DNA of 64,000 bases. It comes from GCA-2737725 sp965229355 (GTDB lineage: Bacteria > Pseudomonadota > Alphaproteobacteria > Rhodospirillales > Rhodospirillaceae). The notes below the pieces were generated by a model, which saw nothing but the letters and a program-made list of their open reading frames with translations, did no database searches and was not told where the DNA came from. The stretch lies in assembly GCA_965229355.1 (NCBI GenBank), contig OZ245869.1:248001-312000 (forward strand). Direction: 5' to 3'. Shown here one piece after another: positions 9,373 to 18,741 of the stretch. Position numbers and translations under genes: made by a program. Positions within the stretch are counted from its first letter, which is position 1, and each line of letters opens with the position of its first letter.

Positions 9373-11115
9373 TTAGAATTGACTGCCCTTGAACTTCCGC
9401 TTCAGACGGTTACGCACCACAATGGCGGTAATGTTCATGATGAAAATAAGCCCGATCAACAGCATGGTGGTGACAAACACCATGGGTTTGCCTGCTTCCG
9501 AGTTACGCGATTGGAAGCCGACGTCGAAAATATGGAACCCTAAGTGCATGAAGCTGCGTTCGAGGTGAACGAAGGGGAAGAAGCCATCGACCGGCAACTC
9601 AGGCGCCAACTTCACAACACCGACCAACATCAACGGCGCAACTTCACCGGCACCGCGCGCCATGGCCAAGATGATCCCGGTCATGATGCCCGGCAATGCG
9701 CGAGGTAATACGATGTATTTAATGGTCTGCCATTTCGACGCGCCGCAGGCCAACGAGCCTTCGCGCATCGAACGCGGCACGGCGGCCAGGGCTTCTTCGG
9801 TTGCGACAATCACAACCGGCACCGTCAACAGCGCCAAAGTGAAAGAGGCCCAGAGCAGGCCACCCGTACCGAATGTCGGATTTGGCAAACGCTCCGCGTA
9901 GAACAACTGGTCAATGGAACCGCCCAACACATAGGCAAAGAAACCCAAGCCGAACACGCCGTACACAATGGACGGCACACCAGCTAGGTTATTCACCGAG
10001 ATGCGCACGAAAGCGACCAAGCGGCCTTGCTTTGCATATTCACGTAAGTAGAGCGCCGTAATCACGCCGAACGGAGCAACAGCAATCACCATCAACAACG
10101 TCATCGCAGCGGTGCCAAAGATCGCGGGCAGAATACCGCCTTCAGTATTGGCTTCACGTGGCTCGGAAGACACGAACTCCCACCAACGTGACAGATAGAC
10201 ACCAATGCCTTGGAAAAAACTTAAATCGTTCGGCGGATAAATACGCACAATAACATCAAGTGGTATTTGCTTCTCGCGACCACCAATCTCAACGAAAGTT
10301 GCCGTGTTGCGGCTGTTGATTTCACGCAAGCGCGTCGCTTCATCGGCCAGCACTTTGTACTCGTCTTGCAACGTCTTGGATCGCACATCCAATTCACGCT
10401 GCGCATCTGCATAAGCCGCACTATCTCGGCCAGATTTCAATTCGGCACGGCGAACATCAAGGCGCAAATCTTCCAGAGCGTGGTTGATTTTACCAATATC
10501 GTGTTTTTCGATAGTGCCGATACGTTCGCGGCGTTCGCGCGCATCGTCATGTGCTTTGACGAAGGCTTTGTTATCGATTGCGGAAATGTCTGTCGCTTGG
10601 CCATCCACTGAGACAGACTTGAGGCGCGCCACCAAGGGGCCCCACTCTTCGCGTTCGGCGAACAAGATATCTTTCGGCTTTTCGGTCTTCGCGATTTCGA
10701 AGCTCGACACCCAACGGAAATCTTCGTTGTAGATATCGAAGTTCCCAGTGCGGAACAGCGTACGTTCGGCGTAACCGTCGTTATCTGTAATGATCTTTAG
10801 AGCATCCGGCTTTAATTTGGCCAGATCAGCAGGCTGCGGCTTATAGAGTTCCGTACGTGTAATTTCACCGGCCGTCACAGCGCCATCAGCGCCTGTTACG
10901 ACAACCACGTCCTTCGGCACGAAGGTTGTGACACCGTTCCAGAACACCATCATCAAGAAGCTGATGATCATCAAACAGCCCAGCGCCAGCGCACCGCCTA
11001 AAGCCCACGTAAAGGGCTCTCCGCGGGAGCGTAAATCTGTCATGCGATACGCAGGCTTGGACATCGGAACGTCCGTGTCAGGCGAGGCGACTGTTTTGTT
11101 CACATAAGCGCTCAT
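9373..11115 (-). CDS. pstA: phosphate ABC transporter permease PstA, extended form
   Basis: One of the two membrane subunits of the Pst phosphate importer. The permease core occupies the last 250 residues and carries the coupling (EAA) loop, EEALAAVPRSMREGSLACGAS. The first 330 residues hold a single TM (ALGGALALGCLMIISF) and a large soluble, probably periplasmic, insertion of the DUF3333 type with a charged helical stretch. The protein is about 580 residues against roughly 280-300 for E. coli PstA. I use the ATG at 11115; a GTG at 11124 is also possible. It begins just after the pstC stop. Confidence 0.93.
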   Translation of the reverse strand: MSAYVNKTVASPDTDVPMSKPAYRMTDLRSRGEPFTWALGGALALGCLMIISFLMMVFWNGVTTFVPKDVVVVTGADGAVTAGEITRTELYKPQPADLAKLKPDALKIITDNDGYAERTLFRTGNFDIYNEDFRWVSSFEIAKTEKPKDILFAEREEWGPLVARLKSVSVDGQATDISAIDNKAFVKAHDDARERRERIGTIEKHDIGKINHALEDLRLDVRRAELKSGRDSAAYADAQRELDVRSKTLQDEYKVLADEATRLREINSRNTATFVEIGGREKQIPLDVIVRIYPPNDLSFFQGIGVYLSRWWEFVSSEPREANTEGGILPAIFGTAAMTLLMVIAVAPFGVITALYLREYAKQGRLVAFVRISVNNLAGVPSIVYGVFGLGFFAYVLGGSIDQLFYAERLPNPTFGTGGLLWASFTLALLTVPVVIVATEEALAAVPRSMREGSLACGASKWQTIKYIVLPRALPGIMTGIILAMARGAGEVAPLMLVGVVKLAPELPVDGFFPFVHLERSFMHLGFHIFDVGFQSRNSEAGKPMVFVTTMLLIGLIFIMNITAIVVRNRLKRKFKGSQF

Positions 11116-11126
11116 GTCCGTCACCC

Positions 11127-13751
11127 TTACAACTGCGCCGTACGTTTACGGAATTTCTGACGCACCAACTCAGCAAACGTGTTGACGACAAATGTCATCA
11201 CAAACAACGTCAGGGCGGCCAAGAACAACATGCGGTACAGCGTGCTATCGCGCACAGCTTCCGGCAGCTCTACGGCGATGTTCGCCGACAGTGCGCGCAA
11301 GCCTTCGAACAAGTTCCATTCGATCAGCGGCGTATTTCCAGCGGCCATCACCACAATCATGGTTTCACCAACCGCACGGCCCATACCCACCATGATGGCA
11401 GCAAATACACCACTCATCGCAGCGGGCAAAATCACCGCTGTGGCCGTCTGCCAAGATGTTGCGCCGCAGCCCAGAGAAGCAGCGCGCAGGTGCTCAGGGA
11501 CGGAGTTCAAAGCATCTTCGGCAATCGTGTAGATGATTGGGATCACCGCGAAGCCCATCGCGAATGCGACAACCAGGGTATTACGCTGAACATAAGTATC
11601 AACGACACCGCCGCGCACATCGATACCCCAGGCCGTGAATAAACTGGCGATAGCGTAGCTTAAGATAGCACTGATGATCAGCGTAACAATCCAGCGACCA
11701 AGATCAGCCAAGCCTGCAGCCGTCCGGTTATCCGAACGCAACAATGCCGACAACTGCTTGGCGGCAATTCGGCCCGAAAAAATCCACACACCGATAAATA
11801 CGATCGGCAATAACACCAGTGCTGTGAAAGGGGTACCGCTACCAACTGTGCCGTTCGACCAGGCTTTAAAGTCGCCACCGAAGAACACCACTTCCAGCGC
11901 CGGGCCAGCCGCGTAGGACAAGTATCCGAACAGTATCAGCGAGCAAATCATGCCGATGAATTTCGGCGCGCCATCATATTTCAGTTGGAACTGATACGGC
12001 GTCAGTTGCCAAACATATGCACCAAAGAACAGGCCTAGAGGGATGACAAAGAACGCCATCATCACCGCGGCAATCCATGTCTCGACAATCGGCGCCAACA
12101 CTAACGCCGCAATAAAGCCCAACACCACCGACGGCAGCGATGCCATCATTTCCATGGTGGGCTTCACAATCGCACGCACTTTTGAGTGCACAAATTCAGA
12201 TGTGAAAATGGCAGCGCCCAATGCAATCGGCACTGCGAACAACAGCGAGTACACAGTGGCTTTGATGGTGCCGAAAATCAGCGGGATCAAAGAGAGCTTC
12301 GGCTCAAACGCATCGGTACTGGCAGACGACTGCCACGTATACGTGGGTTCTGGGTAACCTTCGTACCAAACCTTCCCGAAAATTGTTTTTAAGGTCGTTT
12401 CGGGGTGCGGAATTTCGAAATCCCAACTGTAAGCATTACCTTGGGCGTCTACAGCCAGCACAGCGTTTTGGCGCGGCGCTAAAGCAAGCGTTTCATAAAG
12501 CGGTTTGCCTTCTTTGGCTTTTAAGCGCAGTAGCACTTGCTCGCTGGTGCCATGACGAAGCCAGATGTTGCCATCGATATCTGCCGTCGCGAAGGTTTTA
12601 CCGCGCTGACTCACATCCATCGCCACGATGGCAGAAGGTTGCTGTTCAAGCGTTTTAGATTTCACCAACGTAAAGCCGTCCGTCGTCGTCGCGCCGTCCG
12701 TCGGCAAGCGGAAATAGATGTTCACCGAGCCGTCAGACCCGCCTACAACAATCGACTGCTCACCGATCAGAAAACCGAATACGTTGATGTTCACGCCATC
12801 GGTCGTCAGCTTGGCTGTCTCGGCCAATTGAGGTTCACTAAAATTGCGCGTGTCGTAGCGGTAAACCGTACCCGACTTCTCAGCGATATAAACTTGGTCG
12901 GCTTTTTCAGTCATCAACACATCCGACACCACCACGCCCTCTTTCAAACCTGGCAGCTCAGAGGTTGTCAGCGTAACGGTCTCTTTATTTGTCATGAAAT
13001 TCTTGCGGGTCTCGGCCAAAGTCACGCGGCCAATCCCGGCAGAATCAATAGTGATAAACGAACGGGCCGGGCGCTCAGCCGTGCCGCCGACGCGATAATC
13101 CAACGCTTTAATCGCTTCGCCGTTCGGTGTGATTTGCTGCGCATCACCCAATTCAACTTGGACGAGCGTGCGGCGGAATTGCGTTTCTGAAATCGGCGTA
13201 TACAGGCCACTGCCATCCGTAAAATCGGAACCGGTACCGAGTTGTTTCAATTCAGTCGGCGCGTCTGTTTTATCGATAACGTTAACCTTCAGAATCAAAC
13301 GGCCCAGGCGCAACGTGCCGTCTTCGTAACCGAAAGCGACATAACCACCAGCCAGTGTGCTTGCAAATGCGGTTGCGGTTTTACCGCCGAAATCAAAGTT
13401 CGGCACCGAAAGGATCGTGCCAGTTTTAATGTGAAATGCTTTCAAAACACCGCCGTCATCCACAGCGACCGACAACGTGCGGTACTCGTCGACAACGTCA
13501 TACAGTGTTTTGTGATCACCATGTTCGATGGTGACTTTGTTTTGACCTTCAATATGACCACCGGTGAACAGCGGCACTACCACTTGAGCCAGAAAAATCA
13601 TAATGCCGAAGACGGCGAAGATGACCGCCAAGCCGCCGACACGGATGACCCAGTCAGCCGTTTTATCGGCGATGATAACTGACTTCGGAGTCTTCATAGA
13701 CCGGCGTTGACGCGGGACAGTTCCGGTTGAGGGCGATGCTTCAGTGGTCAC
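11127..13751 (-). CDS. pstC: phosphate ABC transporter permease PstC, giant form with periplasmic propeller-like domain
   Basis: Second membrane subunit of the phosphate importer. After one N-terminal TM (VIRVGGLAVIFAVFGIMIF) come about 430 residues of soluble sequence with repeated patterns such as GGYVAFGYEDGTLRLGR and VGGSDGSVNIYF, which look like blades of a beta-propeller. The permease core follows, with its EAA loop EDALNSVPEHLRAASLGCGA. The total of 874 residues compares with about 320 in E. coli. The GTG start at 13751 has AAGG 9 nt upstream; an ATG at 13697 lacks a ribosome-binding site. Fused-sensor PstC proteins occur in pseudomonads and alphaproteobacteria. Confidence 0.92.
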   Translation of the reverse strand: MTTEASPSTGTVPRQRRSMKTPKSVIIADKTADWVIRVGGLAVIFAVFGIMIFLAQVVVPLFTGGHIEGQNKVTIEHGDHKTLYDVVDEYRTLSVAVDDGGVLKAFHIKTGTILSVPNFDFGGKTATAFASTLAGGYVAFGYEDGTLRLGRLILKVNVIDKTDAPTELKQLGTGSDFTDGSGLYTPISETQFRRTLVQVELGDAQQITPNGEAIKALDYRVGGTAERPARSFITIDSAGIGRVTLAETRKNFMTNKETVTLTTSELPGLKEGVVVSDVLMTEKADQVYIAEKSGTVYRYDTRNFSEPQLAETAKLTTDGVNINVFGFLIGEQSIVVGGSDGSVNIYFRLPTDGATTTDGFTLVKSKTLEQQPSAIVAMDVSQRGKTFATADIDGNIWLRHGTSEQVLLRLKAKEGKPLYETLALAPRQNAVLAVDAQGNAYSWDFEIPHPETTLKTIFGKVWYEGYPEPTYTWQSSASTDAFEPKLSLIPLIFGTIKATVYSLLFAVPIALGAAIFTSEFVHSKVRAIVKPTMEMMASLPSVVLGFIAALVLAPIVETWIAAVMMAFFVIPLGLFFGAYVWQLTPYQFQLKYDGAPKFIGMICSLILFGYLSYAAGPALEVVFFGGDFKAWSNGTVGSGTPFTALVLLPIVFIGVWIFSGRIAAKQLSALLRSDNRTAAGLADLGRWIVTLIISAILSYAIASLFTAWGIDVRGGVVDTYVQRNTLVVAFAMGFAVIPIIYTIAEDALNSVPEHLRAASLGCGATSWQTATAVILPAAMSGVFAAIMVGMGRAVGETMIVVMAAGNTPLIEWNLFEGLRALSANIAVELPEAVRDSTLYRMLFLAALTLFVMTFVVNTFAELVRQKFRKRTAQL

Positions 13752-13842
13752 GGACAACAGCCTTTTTTCAGTCCACCCGACGCGCCACGAAAAAATGATC
13801 AAACTTGATCAACTCACGGCAGCGCATTTTATCCTGAAAAGA

Positions 13843-13876
13843 AAAGCGCCGGGGCGAAATTGCTCCGGCGCTTTCC
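13843..13876 (-). terminator. rho-independent terminator/attenuator behind pstS
   Basis: A perfect 10-bp GC-rich stem, AAAGCGCCGG with CCGGCGCTTT, encloses a 12-nt loop and is followed on the minus strand by a T-rich run. It lies between the pstS stop and pstC. It probably lets most transcripts end after pstS, giving more binding protein than permease, with read-through into pstCAB-phoUB. Confidence 0.85.
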
Positions 13877-13897
13877 CTTACATATCAGTACCTTAGC

Positions 13898-14869
13898 TTA
13901 CTTCAGACCCAGAGCAGCCGCATCTTCAGACGCAACCGCTGCCGGGATCGGGTAGTAGCCGTCCTTCAGGACGATTTGCTGACCTTGCTTCGACAGCACG
14001 TACTTCACGAACTCTGAGCGCAACGGATCGATGTTACGGCCCGGGTTCTTGTTCAAGTAGACGTACAGGAAGCGAGTGATCGGGTAGTTGCCAGCGTAAG
14101 CTTCTTCAGCTGAGGGTTCATGGCAGCTGTCGCCTTTCTTGCCCGAGACTTGCAGCGCGCGGACGTCGGCGGTTTTATAACCGATACCCGAGTAACCGAT
14201 GCCGCTCTTATCCGAAGCAACCCCTTGGACAACAGCCGACGAACCCGGTTGTTCTTTTACGCTATCTTTGTAGTCGCCGTCCGCCAGGACGACTTCTTTG
14301 AAGTAACCGTAAGTGCCCGAAGCCGAGTTACGGCCATACAGCGAGATCGGCAGGTTCGCCCATTCGCCAGTCGCACCCAATTGACCCCAAGTGGTGATGT
14401 CTTCCTTCACGCCGCGCTTGCGGGTTTTCGAGAAGGCAGCGTCCATTTGCTCCAGGCTCAAGCATTTGATCGGGTTGTCCTTGTGGACGAACACGCCCAA
14501 AGCGTCGACCGACACGCGCAGAGCAGTCGGCTTGTAGCCGTACTTTTTCTCGAAGTCGTCGTTCTCAGACGCGCGCATTGCACGCGACATCGGACCGAAT
14601 TGAGCCGTACCAGCGATCAAGGCCGGCGGAGCGGTGCCCGAACCCTTACCTTCGATTTCGACCTTCACGTTCGGGTATTCTTTGTTGAAGCCTTCAGCCC
14701 ACAGGGTCATCAGGTTGTTCAACGTGTCAGAACCGATGGACTTCAAGTTGCCTTCAACGCCTGAGACTTTCTTGTAGTCCTTCAAAGCCGGATCGACTTC
14801 CAGGGCGTTGGCAGCACTTGTCGCCAACAAAGCGCCTACAAAGAGTGCGCTGGTTACATTCTTCAGCAT
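13898..14869 (-). CDS. pstS: phosphate ABC transporter substrate-binding protein
   Basis: Periplasmic high-affinity phosphate-binding protein that delivers phosphate to PstCA. A Sec signal peptide is visible (LFVGALLATSAANA). The phosphate-loop features of the family are present: GSDTLNNL near the N-terminus, GSGTAPPALIAG, GRNSASGTYGYFKE and GIGYSGIGY. The length of 323 is normal. GGGAG lies 8 nt ahead of the ATG. It heads the pst cluster and is preceded by two Pho boxes. Confidence 0.96.
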   Translation of the reverse strand: MLKNVTSALFVGALLATSAANALEVDPALKDYKKVSGVEGNLKSIGSDTLNNLMTLWAEGFNKEYPNVKVEIEGKGSGTAPPALIAGTAQFGPMSRAMRASENDDFEKKYGYKPTALRVSVDALGVFVHKDNPIKCLSLEQMDAAFSKTRKRGVKEDITTWGQLGATGEWANLPISLYGRNSASGTYGYFKEVVLADGDYKDSVKEQPGSSAVVQGVASDKSGIGYSGIGYKTADVRALQVSGKKGDSCHEPSAEEAYAGNYPITRFLYVYLNKNPGRNIDPLRSEFVKYVLSKQGQQIVLKDGYYPIPAAVASEDAAALGLK

Positions 14870-14963
14870 TTTAATCTCCCGACTAGAAATAGAGTGGTGA
14901 ACTCGCCGGTGGATCCGGGGTTATTCACGCGCACTCTTCCTACCGAGGAACCCCAAACCTTTT

Positions 14964-14981
14964 GTGACGGATTGATGACAG
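14964..14981 (-). promoter_or_regulatory. Pho box 1 upstream of pstS
   Basis: On the minus strand the sequence CTGTCATCAATCCGTCAC matches the PhoB operator: two 7-bp direct repeats (consensus CTGTCAT/C) separated by 4 bp, an 11-bp period. It lies about 95 bp before the pstS start codon, suitable for activating the pstS promoter. Confidence 0.85.
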
Positions 14982-14996
14982 TTTTGTTTCAACCGC

Positions 14997-15014
14997 TGTG
15001 GATAAGGATGACAG
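14997..15014 (-). promoter_or_regulatory. Pho box 2 upstream of pstS (one strong, one weak half)
   Basis: A second CTGTCAT half-site is followed on the minus strand by CCTT and a weak ATCCACA. It begins exactly 33 bp, three helical turns, upstream of Pho box 1, so PhoB dimers would bind the same DNA face. Confidence 0.65.
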
Positions 15015-15051
15015 CGGGAAAATAATGATTATAAATCAATATCTTAGATTT

Positions 15052-15693
15052 TTAGCCGCGCAGCTTCGCAATATTACCGGCGTAATCTTTGGTGCCGAAT
15101 ACAGCTGTTCCAGCCACTAGGACATTGGCCCCGGCCTTGATGCATTCTTTGGCCGTATCGACGTTAATGCCGCCGTCGACTTCCAGGTCGATGGGGCGAT
15201 TCCCGATCATCGCTTTGATTTTTGCGATTTTATCCAGTTGGCTGCGGATAAACGACTGCCCGCCAAAGCCGGGGTTCACGCTCATCACCAAAATCAGGTC
15301 GAGCTTGTCGAGCACATACTCAATAGCCGACTCTGGGGTCGAGGGGTTGAGCGACACGCCCGCCTTCTTACCCAGCGACTTGATGTACTGCAGCGAACGG
15401 TCCAGGTGCGGGCCAGCTTCGGCATGAACTGTAATGATGTCTGAGCCCGCGTCAGCAAAAGCCGCAATGTAAGGATCGGCAGGCTCAATCATCAAATGCA
15501 CATCGAACACTTTCTTCGAGTGCGGACGAATGGCTTTTACGACCAGCGGCCCAATGGTCAGGTTCGGGACAAAGTGACCGTCCATGACATCAACGTGGAT
15601 GTAATCTGCACCTGCCACATCAATCGCTTTGATTTCCTCGCCCAGTTTGGCGAAGTCGGCAGACAAGATGCTGGGGGCAATTTTAACGGTCAT
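15052..15693 (-). CDS. rpe: ribulose-phosphate 3-epimerase
   Basis: Interconverts D-ribulose 5-phosphate and D-xylulose 5-phosphate in the pentose phosphate or Calvin pathway. It is a TIM-barrel enzyme with the expected motifs: IAPSILSADF at the N-terminus, HVDVMDGHFVPN with metal ligands and acid-base Asp, VMSVNPGFGGQ and LEVDGGIN with the second catalytic Asp. The ATG at 15693 gives 213 residues; a TTG 12 nt upstream is less likely. The gene is co-directional with transketolase and the SUMF-like gene, consistent with a pentose phosphate transcription unit. Confidence 0.95.
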   Translation of the reverse strand: MTVKIAPSILSADFAKLGEEIKAIDVAGADYIHVDVMDGHFVPNLTIGPLVVKAIRPHSKKVFDVHLMIEPADPYIAAFADAGSDIITVHAEAGPHLDRSLQYIKSLGKKAGVSLNPSTPESAIEYVLDKLDLILVMSVNPGFGGQSFIRSQLDKIAKIKAMIGNRPIDLEVDGGINVDTAKECIKAGANVLVAGTAVFGTKDYAGNIAKLRG

Positions 15694-15764
15694 GGCGGCA
15701 CTCAAAAAATGAAGGCATTAAAACTGTCATACACTGGGCGGACTTAAGACCCAAGCCTTACAGG

Positions 15765-16709
15765 CTAATTGGTGAGGTCCCTGACCACACGCAAGCCCAG
15801 GGTGCTCATACGAATACCAGGCACCTCGCGGCTGCGGCCTGCCGCACGGGCAAACCATGATCGGCTGTACCAGCCCCCGCCCCGTACCACATAACGATCA
15901 CAGGTCTGGGTTTTGCGGGCTGAGCCATCGACCGGCGCACCATCGTAATTGGGCGCAAAGCAATCCTCGGTCCATTCCCAGATGTTGCCGACAACATCGC
16001 GCAAGCCAAAGTCATTGGCCGGAAATTTGCCCACGGGCGCCGCGTACACAAAGCCATCATTGCATGAAATAAAGCGCGTCGCTTCCCCATCACCGCTGCC
16101 ATGCGCTTGAAGGCGCGCATCATCGGAGACATTTGCGTGCGCGCAGATATTTTCGATGAGATCAGCAGAACTTCCGGCACGCGCAATGTATTCCCACTCG
16201 GCCTCAGTCGGCACGCGGTAGTGATGATGCGTTTTCGCGGATAGCCACTTGGCATAAGCACGGGCATCATCCAACGTGATGCAGCCGATGGGATGCTCAG
16301 GTGTTTGATCGTAACCAGGGTTTTCCCAATTCGCGTCAGCAACCTCACCCCATTTGTTTTGCGCAACATCCCACGTCGTGCAGCCGCTTTCTGTGGCGCG
16401 GTTGGTGGCAGCTGCAAAAGCAGCATACGCAGCGACCGTTAATTCAGTGCGCGCTGCAGCGATAGGATTTGCGATTGTGACGGTGTGGGCGGGCTGTTCA
16501 CGCACCGCTTCTTCAGCAGGTAGTTTCGCTTGCGCAACTTCGCTGGGCGTAATGCCCATAGTGAACGTGCCCGTCGGCACCACCACCATCTCGGGGCAGT
16601 CCGCGCAGTCTTTAAAAACAGTGCCAGGCTTCAGTGATTGCGCTGATACGGGCAGCGCGAATAAGCAGAGCGCCGCGAGCAACAGCAAATGTTGCCCGCG
16701 GCCTCGCAT
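15765..16709 (-). CDS. SUMF1/EgtB/PvdO-family protein without the FGE cysteines, exported
   Basis: Carries a Sec signal peptide (LLLLAALCLFALPVSAQS) and then one formylglycine-generating-enzyme-like domain: MVVVPTGTFTMG, a PAHTVTI strand, VPTEAEWEYIARAG, GNIWEWTEDC and VVRGGGWYSRSWFARAAGR. In true FGE two Cu-binding cysteines sit in RGGSFLC and SYC; here the aligned positions are Ser and Phe, so sulfatase activation is not expected. Relatives are nonheme iron enzymes or structural proteins. Its ATG overlaps the tkt stop (TGATG), so it is translationally coupled to transketolase. Function unknown. Confidence 0.8.
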   Translation of the reverse strand: MRGRGQHLLLLAALCLFALPVSAQSLKPGTVFKDCADCPEMVVVPTGTFTMGITPSEVAQAKLPAEEAVREQPAHTVTIANPIAAARTELTVAAYAAFAAATNRATESGCTTWDVAQNKWGEVADANWENPGYDQTPEHPIGCITLDDARAYAKWLSAKTHHHYRVPTEAEWEYIARAGSSADLIENICAHANVSDDARLQAHGSGDGEATRFISCNDGFVYAAPVGKFPANDFGLRDVVGNIWEWTEDCFAPNYDGAPVDGSARKTQTCDRYVVRGGGWYSRSWFARAAGRSREVPGIRMSTLGLRVVRDLTN

Positions 16710-18691
16710 CAGATTTGTTTCTTTACGGCAGCGACGACAGCTTCTGCCGTCACACCGAAGTGTTTGTAGAGCGCAGGCGCAGGCGCTGAAGCACCGAAGC
16801 TATCGATACCGATGCACACACCTTTCGCGCCGACGTATTTCAGCCAGCCGTAGGTGACAGCGGCTTCAATCGAGACACGCACATCGCCACCCAAAACTTG
16901 GGCCTTGTAATCATCGGACTGTTGATCAAACAACTCGGTCGACACCATCGAGACCACAGCGGTCGGGATGCCAGCGGCTTGCAATGTGTCGCGCGCTTCC
17001 ATCGCGATGCTGACTTCAGAGCCGGTCGCAATGATGGTGGCTTTGCGGGCACCTTCAGCTTCAGCCAGCACGTAACCACCTTTGGCCGACAAATTCTCAG
17101 TCGTATGCGTGGTGCGCAGCGTCGGCAGGTTTTGACGCGTCAGCGCCAACACCGATGGGCCTTTTTTGTGTTGAAGCGCAATCGCCCAAGCTTCGGCTGT
17201 TTCAACCGTATCAGCAGGACGCAACACCAACAAATTCGGGATCGCACGCAGCGACGCCAAGTGTTCAATCGGCTGGTGCGTCGGGCCGTCTTCGCCAAGA
17301 CCGATAGAATCGTGCGTCATCACGTACACAACGCGCTGTTCCATCAAGGCCGAGAGACGAATGCTGGGGCGGCAATAATCGGTGAACACCAAGAAAGTGC
17401 CGCCGTACGGAATAATACCACCGTGCAGCGCCAAGCCATTCATGGCCGCAGCCATGCCGTGTTCGCGCACGCCGTAATAGATATAACGGCCACTATAATC
17501 AGGCGCAGTCACGCCCTTCATCGCACCGGTCTTGGTGTTGTTCGAGCCCGTCAAATCTGCCGAACCACCGATCAATTCCGGAACCAGGGGTGCGATCACT
17601 TCCAGAGTGTTCTGCGAAGAAATGCGGGTCGCAATCTTTGGCTTTTCTTCCGATGTCTTTTTCTTGAACGCATTGATCGCGTCATTGAACGTCGCAGGCA
17701 GATCACCCGACAAAGCGACATTGAACTCAGCGCGGTTATCAGACTTCGCTAATTTCTCAGCCCAGCTCTTTTGTGCCGCCGCACCACGCGCGCCTGCTGA
17801 GCGCCATGCGCTCAGCACAGCATCAGGCACTTCAAACGGAGCGGCTGACCAACCGAGCTTTGCACGTGCGCCTGCGATTTCTTCATCACCCAGCGGAGAG
17901 CCGTGGCTGCCCGACGTGCCTGCTTTTTTCGGCGCGCCGTAACCAATGACGGTGCGGCAGGCAATCATCGTCGGGCGATCAGCCTTGCGGGCAATTTCAA
18001 TGGCTTTGGCAATGGCTTCAGGGTCGTGGCCATTCACAGGCCATGCGTTCCAACCCGACGCTTCGAAGCGTTTGATCTGATCATCCGACACCGACAAGCT
18101 GGTGGGACCATCGATGGAAATTTGGTTGTCGTCCCACAACACGATCAGCTTGTTCAGCTTCAGGTGACCGGCCAACGAAATCGCTTCGTGGCTGATGCCT
18201 TCCATCAAGCAACCGTCACCAGCGATGACGTAGGTATGGTGATCAACCAGATCGTTGCCAAAACGCGCGGCCAGCAAGCGCTCAGCCAAAGCCAAACCCA
18301 CAGCATTCGCGATACCTTGGCCCAAGGGGCCCGTGGTGGTTTCAGCGGCCGAGACATGGCCGAACTCAGGGTGACCTGCAGTAATGCTGCCGAGTTGGCG
18401 GAAATTCTTGATCTGCTCTAGCGTCATGTCCGGGTAGCCCGTGAGGTACATCAGGCTATAGAGCAGCATCGAGCCGTGACCGGCGGAGAGGACGAATCGG
18501 TCGCGGTCGGCCCAGCGCGCATCAGCGGCGTTAAACTTCAAAAACCGGGTGAACAACACGGTTGCCACGTCGGCCATGCCCATCGGCATACCGGGGTGAC
18601 CCGAGTTGGCCTTTTGAACTGCGTCGGCAGACAAAAACCGAATGGCATTGGCCAGGTCAGCGTGGGTCACGGGATTCGTTTGATTATTCAT
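16709..18691 (-). CDS. tkt: transketolase
   Basis: TPP-dependent enzyme moving two-carbon units between sugar phosphates. The TPP-binding motif GDGCLMEGISHEA followed by DDNQISIDG is present, together with the substrate His in SGHSS/GSHGSPLG-type segments and the pyrimidine-domain YYGVREHGM. The last third is the transketolase C-terminal domain. The 660-residue length is standard. It is the first gene of a minus-strand run tkt, SUMF-like, rpe, and is divergent from the adenylating enzyme. Confidence 0.96.
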   Translation of the reverse strand: MNNQTNPVTHADLANAIRFLSADAVQKANSGHPGMPMGMADVATVLFTRFLKFNAADARWADRDRFVLSAGHGSMLLYSLMYLTGYPDMTLEQIKNFRQLGSITAGHPEFGHVSAAETTTGPLGQGIANAVGLALAERLLAARFGNDLVDHHTYVIAGDGCLMEGISHEAISLAGHLKLNKLIVLWDDNQISIDGPTSLSVSDDQIKRFEASGWNAWPVNGHDPEAIAKAIEIARKADRPTMIACRTVIGYGAPKKAGTSGSHGSPLGDEEIAGARAKLGWSAAPFEVPDAVLSAWRSAGARGAAAQKSWAEKLAKSDNRAEFNVALSGDLPATFNDAINAFKKKTSEEKPKIATRISSQNTLEVIAPLVPELIGGSADLTGSNNTKTGAMKGVTAPDYSGRYIYYGVREHGMAAAMNGLALHGGIIPYGGTFLVFTDYCRPSIRLSALMEQRVVYVMTHDSIGLGEDGPTHQPIEHLASLRAIPNLLVLRPADTVETAEAWAIALQHKKGPSVLALTRQNLPTLRTTHTTENLSAKGGYVLAEAEGARKATIIATGSEVSIAMEARDTLQAAGIPTAVVSMVSTELFDQQSDDYKAQVLGGDVRVSIEAAVTYGWLKYVGAKGVCIGIDSFGASAPAPALYKHFGVTAEAVVAAVKKQI

Positions 18692-18741
18692 GTAAATCAG
18701 CCGGTTATACGTTCCTCAGAGCACGGTCCTGGCACTCTGGC

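Noticed and set aside
12537..13190. 217-codon plus-strand frame opposite pstC
   Set aside because: Antisense to the PstC soluble domain, His/Arg-rich, with no start signal.
15806..16426. 206-codon minus-strand frame inside the SUMF-like gene
   Set aside because: Overlaps the SUMF-like gene in another frame; Met/Arg-rich shadow.
16898..17752. 284-codon plus-strand frame opposite tkt
   Set aside because: Antisense of transketolase; composition is Arg/Gln/His-rich and no ribosome-binding site is seen.
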